From positions 171,777 through 235,776 of the forward strand of contig CAUEFI010000002.1 of the NCBI GenBank assembly GCA_958477305.1: 64,000 nt of DNA, read 5' to 3'. Shown one piece after another: positions 33,343 to 41,974 of this stretch; position 1 is the stretch's first letter; each line of letters opens with the position of its first letter. Source of the DNA: HGM12998 sp900756495 (GTDB lineage: Bacteria > Bacillota > Clostridia > Oscillospirales > Oscillospiraceae). The notes beneath the pieces are model-generated. The model was not told the origin of the DNA and searched no databases. It saw nothing but the letters and a program-made list of their open reading frames with translations. The position numbers were made by a program, and so were the translations under genes.

Positions 33343-35421
33343 TTACTCCACATCCCGGTAATAGAGGCCACGGGTGTACTCGTTGGGCGTCCACCGGTCA
33401 TCGTCCAGGTAGCGCCGGGCCACCTGGACGCACTCCCGTGGATTTTCCGTCGTAAACATAAGCCGTTGGGCCCAAAGGCCGATGCGGCGGTAATCGGCGG
33501 CCTTATCAGCCAGGAAGAGCTTCTGAGAGTTAAAAATCTCATTCCGGCAGCCGGGGGCCGGGAGTACCGGAAAGCGGGCCCCCTTTCGATCGGTGAGGGT
33601 ATTCACATTCTGGCAGTTGCACCGGTCCGTCCGGTTTTTGATGATGCAGCTCTCGGTAATCATCAGCGGCAGCCGTCCGTATGTGATCATCTCTATGTCA
33701 ATAATCTTGGACATATCCCGAATCTGTGCCAACTTGAGCTCAAAGGATACTGTGGCGGACGCAAGCCCCAGCCGTTTGAGCTCTTTCAGTGTCTGGGCGT
33801 TAAAGACTCCCAGTCCAAAGTCCCCACGGATCGCAAACCCCAGCGCCCGCGCCAACTCCAGCATCCCCAGGTTCCCCACCAGGGCGTCCTCCACTCCCAG
33901 TGCACGGACGGCCTTCAGTTTTTCTGCCGTCTCCTCCCGCTCTCTGTCCCAGAGAATCCGCGGAAGCGTCACTCCCATCCGGACTTCCTTTGCAATCTGC
34001 GCTTTTTCCGGGTGGGCGGTGAGCTCTTCCAGGGGCAGGTAGACCAGAGCAGGACCTAACGCCAGGAGCTCGTCGGTAACCTGCTCCGCCTTCCGAACCG
34101 AGAGAGTCAGAAGAGGACGTTCCCTCCGGTTCTCGTAGCGGGCGCCGGGGCTGTAATGGCCCGTCCTTCGCTCCGGCGGCTGGATCCGGAGACGGCTCAA
34201 TCCCTCCAGCGTCTCCCGCCTCAGAGCGTTGAGCGCCGCCAGGGGGAGGGAGAGTCCCGGCTCCACCAGGGCCTTGACCTGCTGGCAGCGGTAAGGCGTG
34301 CCGCCCGTGCGGGAGAGCTGTGCCTTTACCGCCTCTGCTGTGAGCGGGCGGGTGTGCGCCTCTTCGGGGACGGCTCCCTCTGCAGTCACTACCCGTCCCT
34401 CCGGGTCCTGTACCCCCACGTGCGCCGGTTCGCCAGGCCGGATCAGGGCGTAAAAAGTGACGGGAACCCGCTGGACCTCTCCGCACTGATAGCTGTTTCG
34501 GGCCTGTGCAAAGAGTTCCTTTGGTTCAGGCGCTTCCTCCCGCACGCCGAACATGTGTTTTCCCTGGTCGTCTGTATAAAAGCCATCGGTAAAGCCCTGC
34601 CGTGAGAACGCAGCGGTGAGCTCGGCCATCTCCCCGGCGGAGGGCTCCCGCTCCTCTCGTATCGCCTGCGAAAAGATACGGGTTACTACGGCCACATACT
34701 CAGGCCGCTTCATCCTTCCCTCCAGCTTCACACAGGACACCCCCATCTTCCGCAGCTCCCGCAGGTGCCCAGCCAGCGAGAGATCCTTCAGCGACAGGGG
34801 GTAAGAGTCCGCCTTGTCCATCCACCCGTATTTCAGGCGGCAGGGCTGTGCACAGAGCCCGCGGTTGCCGCTCCTCCCGCCAATAACGGAAGACAGAAAG
34901 CACTGGCCGGAATAGCACATACATAGGGCTCCATGGGCGAAGACTTCAATTTCCACAGCGGCGTGGGTACAGATATATTCTATCTGATCCCGGGATAGCT
35001 CCCGGGATAGCACCACCCGGGTCATTCCCAGATCGGCGCAGAGCTTCACTCCGTCCAGATTGTGGACTGTCATCTGGGTAGATGCATGGACGGGCAGATC
35101 CGGCGCAACCTGCCGCAGCATCCGCAACACCCCCAGGTCCTGAACCAATACCGCGTCGGTGCCCAGCGCATTGGCCTCGGCGGCGGTCTCTGCGGCGGCG
35201 GGCAGCTCCCGGTCCGTCAGAAGCGTATTGAGGGTCAGATAGACCTTGACCCCACGCTGGTGGCAATAAGAAACCGCCGCCGCAAATTCCTCCCGTGAGA
35301 AATTTTTCGCGTTGCGGCGGGCGTTAAAGTCTCCATACCCCAGGTAGACGGCATCCGCCCCGTTCTGAACGGCGGCGGCCACCGCCTCCATAGACCCGGC
35401 CGGGGCCAGCAGTTCCAACAT
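33343..35421 (-). CDS. U32 family peptidase / RNA hydroxylation-type protein
   Basis: 692 residues. The N-terminal barrel (ELLAPAGSMEAVAAAVQNGADAVYLG) and the U32 signature (EVFAHGALCMCYSGQCFLSS, with clustered cysteines, then GNRGLCAQPCR) identify the family. A long C-terminal part corresponds to the collagenase-associated (DUF3656-like) extension and a second cysteine set near SCIIKNRTDRCNC. Relatives include the tRNA/rRNA hydroxylation proteins TrhP and RlhA, which suggests RNA modification rather than proteolysis; this is family knowledge applied by inference. GGAGGTCC lies 8 bases before ATG 35421. Confidence 0.92.
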   Translation of the reverse strand: MLELLAPAGSMEAVAAAVQNGADAVYLGYGDFNARRNAKNFSREEFAAAVSYCHQRGVKVYLTLNTLLTDRELPAAAETAAEANALGTDAVLVQDLGVLRMLRQVAPDLPVHASTQMTVHNLDGVKLCADLGMTRVVLSRELSRDQIEYICTHAAVEIEVFAHGALCMCYSGQCFLSSVIGGRSGNRGLCAQPCRLKYGWMDKADSYPLSLKDLSLAGHLRELRKMGVSCVKLEGRMKRPEYVAVVTRIFSQAIREEREPSAGEMAELTAAFSRQGFTDGFYTDDQGKHMFGVREEAPEPKELFAQARNSYQCGEVQRVPVTFYALIRPGEPAHVGVQDPEGRVVTAEGAVPEEAHTRPLTAEAVKAQLSRTGGTPYRCQQVKALVEPGLSLPLAALNALRRETLEGLSRLRIQPPERRTGHYSPGARYENRRERPLLTLSVRKAEQVTDELLALGPALVYLPLEELTAHPEKAQIAKEVRMGVTLPRILWDREREETAEKLKAVRALGVEDALVGNLGMLELARALGFAIRGDFGLGVFNAQTLKELKRLGLASATVSFELKLAQIRDMSKIIDIEMITYGRLPLMITESCIIKNRTDRCNCQNVNTLTDRKGARFPVLPAPGCRNEIFNSQKLFLADKAADYRRIGLWAQRLMFTTENPRECVQVARRYLDDDRWTPNEYTRGLYYRDVE

Positions 35422-35517
35422 AAGAAGGACCTCCGGTGTCAGGATAGCCGGCAGGATGCAGGTCCGTTGCCCGCCTTTTTCCCGCCCTTTGTCAGGCCGC
35501 TTTCCGCGGCCAGGCAG

Positions 35518-35832
35518 CTATTTTTTGTTCTGGAGTTTAAAGATCTCCCGCTTGGCCTCAGAGAGCTCCAGTTTCGTCTTGGTGGCCTCCTCCAGGTATT
35601 CCTTGAGCTGCCGGCGCAGGTTCTCAGAGGCCTCCACTTCCTTAAAATACTCGTCGGCAATGTTTACTGCCGCCAGGACAGCCCCGTCCACCATAGATAC
35701 CTTTGCCCCCTCCAGTACCTCTTGAATCTTGGCATCCACATGGCCCGCTACCTTCTGGACATAACCCACGTCCTCTGTGGCAACAAGGGTATACTCCTGT
35801 CCGGCAATCGTTACAGCAACACGGTTTTTCAT
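35518..35832 (-). CDS. zapA: Cell division protein ZapA
   Basis: 104 residues. The N-terminal beta-strand region (VAVTIAGQEYTLVATEDVGYVQKVAGHVDAKI) and a long C-terminal coiled coil (LRRQLKEYLEEATKTKLELSEAKREI) are the ZapA plan. ZapA bundles FtsZ filaments at the division ring. GGGAGGG precedes the start. It is the first gene of a minus-strand series that runs through dut, maf, mreCD and PBP2. Confidence 0.9.
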   Translation of the reverse strand: MKNRVAVTIAGQEYTLVATEDVGYVQKVAGHVDAKIQEVLEGAKVSMVDGAVLAAVNIADEYFKEVEASENLRRQLKEYLEEATKTKLELSEAKREIFKLQNKK

Positions 35833-35876
35833 GGCGAGCCCTCCCTGCTTTTTATGTGAGAATGTATTATTATAGT

Positions 35877-35885
35877 ATTATAGCA
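35877..35885 (-). promoter_or_regulatory. Extended -10 promoter of zapA
   Basis: On the minus strand TGC-TATAAT (35877-35885) lies about 45 bases upstream of the zapA start. The -35 position reads TTTTTA and is weak, as expected with an extended -10. Confidence 0.5.
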
Positions 35886-35975
35886 CACCTGTCTGGAATT
35901 AAAAATACCATCTTCATGAATTTTGCATTTTTCGCCAAGAAAGGGTCCGAAAAGCCCCCTCCCAGCTTCCGGCTA

Positions 35976-36019
35976 TTGACGGCAGGGCGATTGTGGGTTA
36001 TAGTATAATATAAACTATA
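35976..36019 (+). promoter_or_regulatory. Promoter of the merR-ubiX-lpdD operon with dyad
   Basis: TTGACG (35976-35981), a 17-base spacer and TATAGT (35999-36004) form the promoter. A dyad TATAGT-N9-ACTATA (35999-36019) starts at the -10 box and may bind the MerR protein encoded just downstream. Confidence 0.5.
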
Positions 36020-36104
36020 TTGTAATTATACGGTTTGACAGAATAGGATGCGCCATTGCCCGCGGCTGAGCTCAAAGCCCTTGCGGAAAGGGGGGGAATC
36101 GCGT

Positions 36105-36971
36105 TTGACGCCGGATGATAAGATTACCGTATCCAAAATGGCCGAGATCCATAAAATCTCCCGGCAGACGCTTATCTTTTACGACAAGATCAACCTGTTT
36201 CGCCCCGCCTTGGTGGAAGAGAACGGCTATCGCTATTACAGCTACACGCAGATTCCCTATCTGCGTGAGATCTGCTTCCTGAAATCAGTCGGCGTTAAGC
36301 TGGAGGATATTAAGGATCACATTGAAAACCGCTCCACCGACAGCGCCATCGAACTGCTCCAGCGGCAAAATGATCTGCTGGCTGAGAAAATCGAAAATCT
36401 GACCAAGATGCAGCGCAGCGTTACCCACCGCATCGAGCTTTACAAGAACGCCTGGAAATACGAAAAAAATATTTATCAGCCCTATGTCACCACCTTGCCC
36501 AGGCGACAGGTTCTGTTCTTTCCCTGGGGGACTGATGAGCTCTCCCGTCAGGTTCTTCACCTGACGCTTATGAAGGCCTGGACGCTCAGCGAGCAGTATG
36601 ACTCTCTTCCGCCCAGCGGCTGGGGCGCCATTCTTCGGAAGGATGCCCTGGACACGGATCATCCGCTGTCCGGTGCCGGGGCTTATGTTAACTTTGCCGG
36701 CGAATCGGTAAATGCGTCTGATGCAGCTCATCTGATCACGCTGGAGGAGACCGAGTGCGCCTGCATGTATAAATACGGGATGCCCTACGAGGCGGACAGT
36801 GTATACCGCCTCAAGCAGTGGATCGAACATAATGGCTATGAGATTGCCGGGGACGTCGTGGATGAGTGCCTGCTGGACACCACTTTCTACGATGAAGAGA
36901 TGGATGTAGACTTTTGTCAGCTCCAGATTCCTGTCCGCCGGAAAATTGATCGGGCCGAAGAGGGAGCGTAA
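36105..36971 (+). CDS. MerR family transcriptional regulator
   Basis: 288 residues from TTG 36105 with AAAGGGGGG 8 bases upstream; an internal ATG at 36148 is the alternative. The winged helix (VSKMAEIHKISRQTLIFYDKINLF, then ENGYRYYSYTQIPYLREICFLKSVGV) is typical of MerR, followed by a dimerisation coiled coil (about 75-110). The remaining 160 residues resemble GyrI-like effector-binding domains. It is 4 bases upstream of ubiX and so probably controls ubiX-lpdD, perhaps in response to an aromatic acid; that is inference. Confidence 0.88.
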   Translation: MTPDDKITVSKMAEIHKISRQTLIFYDKINLFRPALVEENGYRYYSYTQIPYLREICFLKSVGVKLEDIKDHIENRSTDSAIELLQRQNDLLAEKIENLTKMQRSVTHRIELYKNAWKYEKNIYQPYVTTLPRRQVLFFPWGTDELSRQVLHLTLMKAWTLSEQYDSLPPSGWGAILRKDALDTDHPLSGAGAYVNFAGESVNASDAAHLITLEETECACMYKYGMPYEADSVYRLKQWIEHNGYEIAGDVVDECLLDTTFYDEEMDVDFCQLQIPVRRKIDRAEEGA

Positions 36972-36975
36972 GAGG

Positions 36976-37572
36976 ATGGCGGCAGAGAGAGAGCGATTGG
37001 TCGTTGGGATCAGCGGCGCCAGCGGTGCGGTACTGGGTATCGAACTGCTGCGGACCCTGCAGGAGATTGGCCGGTTCGAGACTCATCTGGTTATCAGCGG
37101 CGGCGGGGAACGCACCATCGCCGATGAAACGCCGTACTCCCTGGAAGAGGTAACGGCCCTGGCCGATGTATATCACGACTTTCGGGACATTGGGGCCTCT
37201 ATTGCCTCAGGTTCCTTCCGCACCGCCGGGATGGTGATTATGCCCTGTTCCATGAAAACGCTGGCGGGCATTGCGTCGGGCTATTCGGACAACCTGGAGC
37301 TCCGGGCTGCCGATGTGACGCTTAAGGAGGGCCGAAAACTGGTGCTGTGTGTGCGGGAGACCCCGCTCAGCCGCATTCACCTGCGAAACATGCTTACCCT
37401 CGCTGAGATGGGTGCGGTTATTCTTCCCCCCATGATGACCTATTACAGCGGCCCTCAGACGGTACAGGATATGACCCGCCATGTTGTAGGCAAGGTTCTG
37501 GACCAGTTCGGCGTGGACGCACCGGGGTTTCGCCGCTGGAAGGGGGGCGCATCGTTTGACTTACATATCTGA
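36976..37572 (+). CDS. ubiX: UbiX/LpdB-type flavin prenyltransferase
   Basis: 198 residues. UbiX enzymes attach dimethylallyl to FMN to make prenylated FMN, the cofactor of UbiD decarboxylases. The flavoprotein motif VVGISGASGAVLGIELL, PCSMKTLAGIASGYSDNL, KLVLCVRETPLSRIHLRNM and PPMMTYYSGPQTVQDM are diagnostic. It follows the MerR gene by 4 bases and overlaps lpdD by 17 bases. The likely client is the UbiD-family gallate decarboxylase at 48878-50356. LpdB is the name in the Lactobacillus gallate system. Confidence 0.94.
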   Translation: MAAERERLVVGISGASGAVLGIELLRTLQEIGRFETHLVISGGGERTIADETPYSLEEVTALADVYHDFRDIGASIASGSFRTAGMVIMPCSMKTLAGIASGYSDNLELRAADVTLKEGRKLVLCVRETPLSRIHLRNMLTLAEMGAVILPPMMTYYSGPQTVQDMTRHVVGKVLDQFGVDAPGFRRWKGGASFDLHI

Positions 37573-37939
37573 GCGGGCCGGCTTTTCCCTGAAAGCGCAA
37601 ACGCTCTCCTTGGGCAGCGACCTGTGCGTCGTGGTTACGGGCGGAGCCGCCCATCTGGGGAGCGTCTCCATCGCCACTCCCCGACCCAGCCTGGCTGACC
37701 CTGCAGTGACCAGCGCCACGGTGTCCACCTTTTGCTATCCGGGTCATAAAGACGACAAGATCGGCAATCTCTTTGCAGAAACGCTGTCCGCCCGTCTTGT
37801 CAAAAAGGTGACCGTTCTCTGCGGCATCCACTACGATAATATCACGCCGCAGGGCATTGCTGCTGTCGGGGAGCTGGCCAGAGACCTTCTGCAGCAAATG
37901 CTCCAGGATCCGGAGCTCTCTGTCACGGATATGCCATGA
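37556..37939 (+). CDS. lpdD: LpdD-like prenylated flavin chaperone
   Basis: 127 residues from TTG 37556, with AAGGGGGG 9 bases upstream and a 17-base overlap with ubiX. The sequence LCVVVTGGAAHLGSVSIATPR, STFCYPGHKDDKIGNL and VTVLCGIHYDNITPQGI matches the LpdD family, found with UbiX and UbiD in gallate and protocatechuate decarboxylase systems, where it is thought to help load or protect the prenylated flavin. Its presence argues that the UbiD here is of the LpdC type. The stop codon lies inside a strong terminator. Confidence 0.85.
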   Translation: MTYISERAGFSLKAQTLSLGSDLCVVVTGGAAHLGSVSIATPRPSLADPAVTSATVSTFCYPGHKDDKIGNLFAETLSARLVKKVTVLCGIHYDNITPQGIAAVGELARDLLQQMLQDPELSVTDMP

Positions 37940-37982
37940 GCCCAAATGTGCCCTGTGCGGCACATTTGGGCTCATGTTTTTT
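37935..37982 (+). terminator. Terminator after lpdD
   Basis: An 18-bp perfect stem (37935-37952 with 37959-37976) is followed by six T (37977-37982). The stem includes the lpdD stop codon. Confidence 0.93.
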
Positions 37983-37993
37983 CCGCCAGCCTA

Positions 37994-38045
37994 TTGACAA
38001 ATCGGTCTACAAGCTATAGACTCCAATTAAGGACTACAATCTGTA
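37994..38045 (+). promoter_or_regulatory. Promoter and BlaI-type operator
   Basis: TTGACA (37994-37999) is followed after 15 bases by TATAGA (38015-38020). TACA-ATC-TGTA (38035-38045) resembles BlaI/MecI/CopY operators, and GTCTA-N7-TAGAC (38005-38021) overlaps the core promoter. The adjacent BlaI-type gene is probably autoregulated. Confidence 0.55.
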
Positions 38046-38063
38046 AACCTCTGGAGGTACGCT

Positions 38064-38435
38064 ATGGGCGATTTGAAATTGGGGGCCGTCGAGTCCCGCT
38101 TTGCAGACATCATCTGGGAACACGAACCACTGACCTCCACAGAACTGGTCAAGCTGGCCGCGCAGGCGCTGAACTGGAAGAAATCCACCACCTATACCGT
38201 GCTCAAGCGCCTGTGTGATCGCGGCATATTTCAAAATCAGAGTGGCACCGTGACCGCCCTCCTCTCCAAAGGGGAACTCGCCGCTCTGCAGAGTGAGCAA
38301 TTTGTGGCAGAAGCCTTCTCCGGCTCCCTCCCCGCCTTTCTGACCGCCTTTACCTCCAGAAACAAGCTGTCTGAAGAGGAGGTTGCCCAGCTGCAGGCAC
38401 TGATCGATCAAAACAGAAAGGATGTGGAAGCGTGA
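38064..38435 (+). CDS. BlaI/MecI/CopY family repressor
   Basis: 123 residues. The winged helix is clear: LGAVESRFADIIWEHEPLTSTELV, then WKKSTTYTVLKRLCDRGIF, followed by a C-terminal dimerisation helix pair. These repressors are cleaved or released when a partner M56 sensor detects a signal at the membrane. TGGAGGT lies 8 bases before the start. The stop codon overlaps the start of the M56 gene (GTGATG), showing translational coupling. Confidence 0.92.
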   Translation: MGDLKLGAVESRFADIIWEHEPLTSTELVKLAAQALNWKKSTTYTVLKRLCDRGIFQNQSGTVTALLSKGELAALQSEQFVAEAFSGSLPAFLTAFTSRNKLSEEEVAQLQALIDQNRKDVEA

Positions 38436-41143
38436 TGTACTTTTTGGCGCACAATCTCCTTCCGGCCGTATGGTCCATGAGTGTGACAGCTGCCGTCGTC
38501 ATCGCAGTTGTGCTGCTTGTCCGCTTGCTGCTCCGACGGGCACCAAAGGTGTTCTCCTACGCCCTGTGGGCGGTGGTCCTCTTCCGCCTTCTATGTCCCA
38601 TCTCCTTCACCACCGGCTTCTCTCTGCTGGGTATCCTGGCGCCGCTGGCGGCGGAGCCCGCCGCCACAGTCAGCGGGGCAGACTATGTCCGTCCGGATAC
38701 CGCCCAGGGGACACCCCAGCCGGATCTACCCCCTGTGACCGGTGGCTCCGGCGCGGCAGAGCAGCTCCTTCCCACAGTCCAGCGCCCGGTGCCGATCACT
38801 CCGGCAGCTCCGGTCGAACCGCCCGTTCCCGTCCTGGGTATGATCTGGCTGTCGGGCGTCCTTGCTATGCTGATCTACAGCGCCGTCTCTCTCCTGCTTC
38901 TGCGCCGCCGGCTGGTAGGGGCAGCCCCGCTGCGGGACAACATCTACCTAGCCGATCACATCCGCTCCCCCTTTGTGATGGGCGTGCTGCGGCCCAGGAT
39001 CTATCTCCCCTCCACACTTTCCCGGCAGGAGCAGACCTATATCATCCTCCACGAGCAGCACCACATCAGGCGGCTGGACCACATCATGAAGCTGCTGGCC
39101 TTTGCCGCCCTGTGCATTCACTGGTTCAACCCGCTGGTCTGGCTGGCTTTCGTGCTGGCGGGAAGGGACATGGAGATGAGCTGCGACGAAGCCGTAGTAA
39201 AGCGATTGGGCGGCGGCATCCGGGCGGACTACTCCATGTCGCTGCTGAGGCTCGCCACCGGGCGCCATATGATCTCCGGCGCCCCCCTGGCCTTTGGCGA
39301 GGGCGACACAAAGAGCCGGGTCAAAAATGTGCTGAACTGGAAAAAGCCCAGGCCTTGGATGATACTTTTGGCAGCGGCTGTATGTGCCGCGGTGATTGCC
39401 TCCTGTGCCGTCAATCCTCCGGGCGCAGAGGAATCCCCGTCCAATGGACAAACCGGCCAATACGTCAGCATGGAGGACTTTGCCAGGCAGACCATGGAGG
39501 CGGCTGAAACTGTTACCTACTATGCCGCAGACGGCGGTGAAGTGACTGCTGCCGTCACTGGTACCAAGCTGGCCTGGCTGGAGAAGCAGGGGGAACTGGA
39601 CGGCCTCGCCCCGGATGGGACGCTGGAGGCATGGACCTTCAGTTATCTCGTTCAAGTGGATGCCGCTCCTGATGACATCATGCTGGTCGGCGGCATGCAC
39701 GAGGAGGACGGCTGGTACGACCTGGAGGGACAGGGCGGGCACAACCTTGTCACCCTTCGGTATGAGGACGGCAGCTACGACATTCTATACGACCAAGTTG
39801 TAAACGACAACCAGGACTTCTATGGCTACCACAACAGCTATGAGGAGGCTATCCATGACTGGTATGTAACGGATCAGGGAATGGACCTGCCCCTCTATGT
39901 AAAGGACTGGACTGAACAAATCATCTACCCGGATGGAGAATATCATGGCAACTACCCCGTGCACCGCTATGACGGGGACGGCTGGTATCTTTACATCCCG
40001 GTGCAGGCGTGGACCCAGTGGGCGGAAGATGCAGGCCACTGCCTGTGGACCTCCGACTACAACACCGGCTCCGCCCTGGATGTCTACCGACGGGAGGGAA
40101 GCGCCCGGAGCGAGGCCGACGGCCTGGCGGCCCAGGGCTGGATCGAGGTTGAGGGGGCCGTCCCCCATGTCCGCCACTGGGAGGGCGGCACTGAAGACTA
40201 CTACTACGACGCCCCGGACGGCGGCTGCTATCAGGTGCGTATCTCCTGGCAGGATCAGAATCTCACCGACTATCCCTACATCGCGGTTGAACCCAGTGTG
40301 CTGCGGCTCATGGCTGAGAGCTTCACTGTAGACGATCGTATGTCCATGTCCACGTCTGTTGATCCCGGGGAGGCTGCCCTTCTCTCAGCCCTGGAGGGTA
40401 TCTCGGAGGGTGACCCTCTGACCCTCCGCCTCACCCGGGACGGCGGGGAGGCCGGCGTCTATGACGACTGCTGGGCCGGGTACAACGGAATATACTACCT
40501 CAACAGCCTGACAGGGCGCTCCTGGCAGACCGCGGAGGCGGGCTCCGGCCCAGCGGAAGGTTCTGCAGTGACCCTGACTGGGGCCGACTGGCGCCTGACA
40601 GCCTGGGAGAATGGAGAGCCGGTGTCCTTTTCCGGCCCCGACGGTGAGGTTTGGCTGATAGCGGAAGAGATGGACTACGCCGAAACCCCCTATCAGGCCT
40701 TGCGAGGCTGGTTTGACGAGGCGGAGTATGCAGACTTGGGTGGGTACGGCGAGGACAGCATCGTCATCCCCAATACGGGCCAGAGCTGGCAGGAGGCGGC
40801 CGCCGCCTTTTCCCAGGACGTTCAGGAACTGCACCTCCAGGCCAGCGAGGGCAGCAAGTACCGCTATACATTTGTCCAAACCAGCGTGGAGTCCGCCGAC
40901 GAGACCACCGCCGCCTTTCGGGAGCGGGGAGAGCTGGGGGAAAACGGCTGGTGCTTCTATTTGACCACCGTCTTCGTCCCCGAGAACGAGCAGGCCCTGA
41001 ATTACTCCATGGCGGGAAATACCGGGAACTACACTGGAAACGACCCGGCCGTTCCCACCGGCGCCTATGAGCACTACCGCTGCTGTATCATTACCCTGGA
41101 AGCCGACGGCTGGCATGGTGCGGTGCTGGGCACTGGCTGGTAG
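38435..41143 (+). CDS. M56 (BlaR1/MecR1-like) sensor metallopeptidase with large C-terminal region
   Basis: 902 residues. The first about 325 residues hold four membrane segments and a gluzincin domain with HEQHH (His206, Glu207, His210) and a downstream SCDEAVVKRLG, matching the M56 family that cleaves BlaI-type repressors. Another membrane segment (about 308-328, WMILLAAAVCAAVIASCAVNP) ends in a lipobox-like Cys and leads to about 570 residues outside the cell. That part is acidic and Tyr/Trp-rich, and it is not a penicillin-binding domain. The signal is therefore probably not a beta-lactam. The start ATG 38435 overlaps the BlaI stop. Confidence 0.88.
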   Translation: MYFLAHNLLPAVWSMSVTAAVVIAVVLLVRLLLRRAPKVFSYALWAVVLFRLLCPISFTTGFSLLGILAPLAAEPAATVSGADYVRPDTAQGTPQPDLPPVTGGSGAAEQLLPTVQRPVPITPAAPVEPPVPVLGMIWLSGVLAMLIYSAVSLLLLRRRLVGAAPLRDNIYLADHIRSPFVMGVLRPRIYLPSTLSRQEQTYIILHEQHHIRRLDHIMKLLAFAALCIHWFNPLVWLAFVLAGRDMEMSCDEAVVKRLGGGIRADYSMSLLRLATGRHMISGAPLAFGEGDTKSRVKNVLNWKKPRPWMILLAAAVCAAVIASCAVNPPGAEESPSNGQTGQYVSMEDFARQTMEAAETVTYYAADGGEVTAAVTGTKLAWLEKQGELDGLAPDGTLEAWTFSYLVQVDAAPDDIMLVGGMHEEDGWYDLEGQGGHNLVTLRYEDGSYDILYDQVVNDNQDFYGYHNSYEEAIHDWYVTDQGMDLPLYVKDWTEQIIYPDGEYHGNYPVHRYDGDGWYLYIPVQAWTQWAEDAGHCLWTSDYNTGSALDVYRREGSARSEADGLAAQGWIEVEGAVPHVRHWEGGTEDYYYDAPDGGCYQVRISWQDQNLTDYPYIAVEPSVLRLMAESFTVDDRMSMSTSVDPGEAALLSALEGISEGDPLTLRLTRDGGEAGVYDDCWAGYNGIYYLNSLTGRSWQTAEAGSGPAEGSAVTLTGADWRLTAWENGEPVSFSGPDGEVWLIAEEMDYAETPYQALRGWFDEAEYADLGGYGEDSIVIPNTGQSWQEAAAAFSQDVQELHLQASEGSKYRYTFVQTSVESADETTAAFRERGELGENGWCFYLTTVFVPENEQALNYSMAGNTGNYTGNDPAVPTGAYEHYRCCIITLEADGWHGAVLGTGW

Positions 41144-41379
41144 CCGGGGAGGCTCTTTTTATGGAAGTGTGCTATACTGTCTGGCTGAATGCCGAGCAAC
41201 AGATTGCCCTCCTTTCATGAGGTGGCAGGCTATCGGGCAATGGCTTTTCATGTCCACAAATTTTTTATGGATTATCTTCACACGTTGCAGGAACAGGGAT
41301 ACCGTTTTCAATAGTATCCTGCTCCTTATGCGCCGGTTCGCTGTATTTCTGAACCGTTCGGACGGCTGATCCCGGCATC
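41144..41379. other. Intergenic stretch with a possible gene remnant
   Basis: Between the M56 gene and the bidirectional terminator lie about 235 bases. A 41-codon plus-strand frame (41190-41315) has plausible codon use but no good ribosome binding site and no recognised similarity. It may be a decayed end of a lost gene. Confidence 0.3.
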
Positions 41380-41434
41380 AGCAGGTATAAAAGGGGAGGC
41401 TTCCTTACCGGAAGCCTCCCCTTTTATACCTGCT
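41380..41434. terminator. Bidirectional terminator, 25-bp perfect stem
   Basis: Arms 41380-41404 and 41410-41434 are perfectly complementary, with a 5-base loop. It separates the M56 gene from the end of the TRAP/gallate operon on the other strand. Confidence 0.9.
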
Positions 41435-41440
41435 ATTGAC

Positions 41441-41947
41441 TTAACTGCTCTTTTCCGGCTTGTGCCCGATCTTTTGAAAATCCATAATGCCGTCAAGCAC
41501 CAGGAAGATCGTAAAGATCAGAAGCCCAATTGTCATAAATACTGCAAAGGGCCAGTGGGGGATGCGCAGCACAGAAGTGCCGGTGCCCCGCTCAAACAGG
41601 GTAGAGATCTGCTGGAAGGCCGCATAGCACATCAGAGCGCCGAAAACAGCCTCCACCAGATTCACAATGCCTTCCACGATGCAGCGCACCGTGTAAGGGA
41701 ATTTCTCCACGAACATCTCCACACGGACGTGTCCATGCTCGGACTGGAAATAGGCGATACCAAAGAAAACGATAACCACCATGCCCATCTCAGTCATGTC
41801 GTAGCTGCCTGTAATGCTGGCGTTGATGGGAAGCTTACGGAGGATAACGTCTATGGTCGTGACCACCATTAAAAAGAAAGTGGCCGCCAGTCCAGCCCAG
41901 GAAATGTACCTGGTAAAAGTAGAAAGCGCGCTGTGGATTTTTTTCAC
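41441..41947 (-). CDS. dctQ: TRAP transporter small permease (DctQ family)
   Basis: 168 residues, four membrane helices. TRAP small subunits pair with DctM in sodium-coupled uptake of organic acids delivered by a binding protein. The DctQ-type helix with VTTIDVILRKL and a conserved segment YFQSEHGHVRVEMF (H-x-R-V/I) support the call. It starts at GTG 41947 with GGGAGGG upstream. Last gene of the long minus-strand cluster with gallate decarboxylase and transhydroxylase, so an aromatic acid such as gallate is a reasonable substrate guess. Confidence 0.92.
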   Translation of the reverse strand: MKKIHSALSTFTRYISWAGLAATFFLMVVTTIDVILRKLPINASITGSYDMTEMGMVVIVFFGIAYFQSEHGHVRVEMFVEKFPYTVRCIVEGIVNLVEAVFGALMCYAAFQQISTLFERGTGTSVLRIPHWPFAVFMTIGLLIFTIFLVLDGIMDFQKIGHKPEKSS

Positions 41948-41974
41948 GGGATACCCTCCCTCAAATGAAAAACT

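Noticed and set aside
41190..41315. A 41-codon plus-strand frame after the M56 gene
   Set aside because: No ribosome binding site, no recognised similarity and no partner; reported only as a possible remnant.
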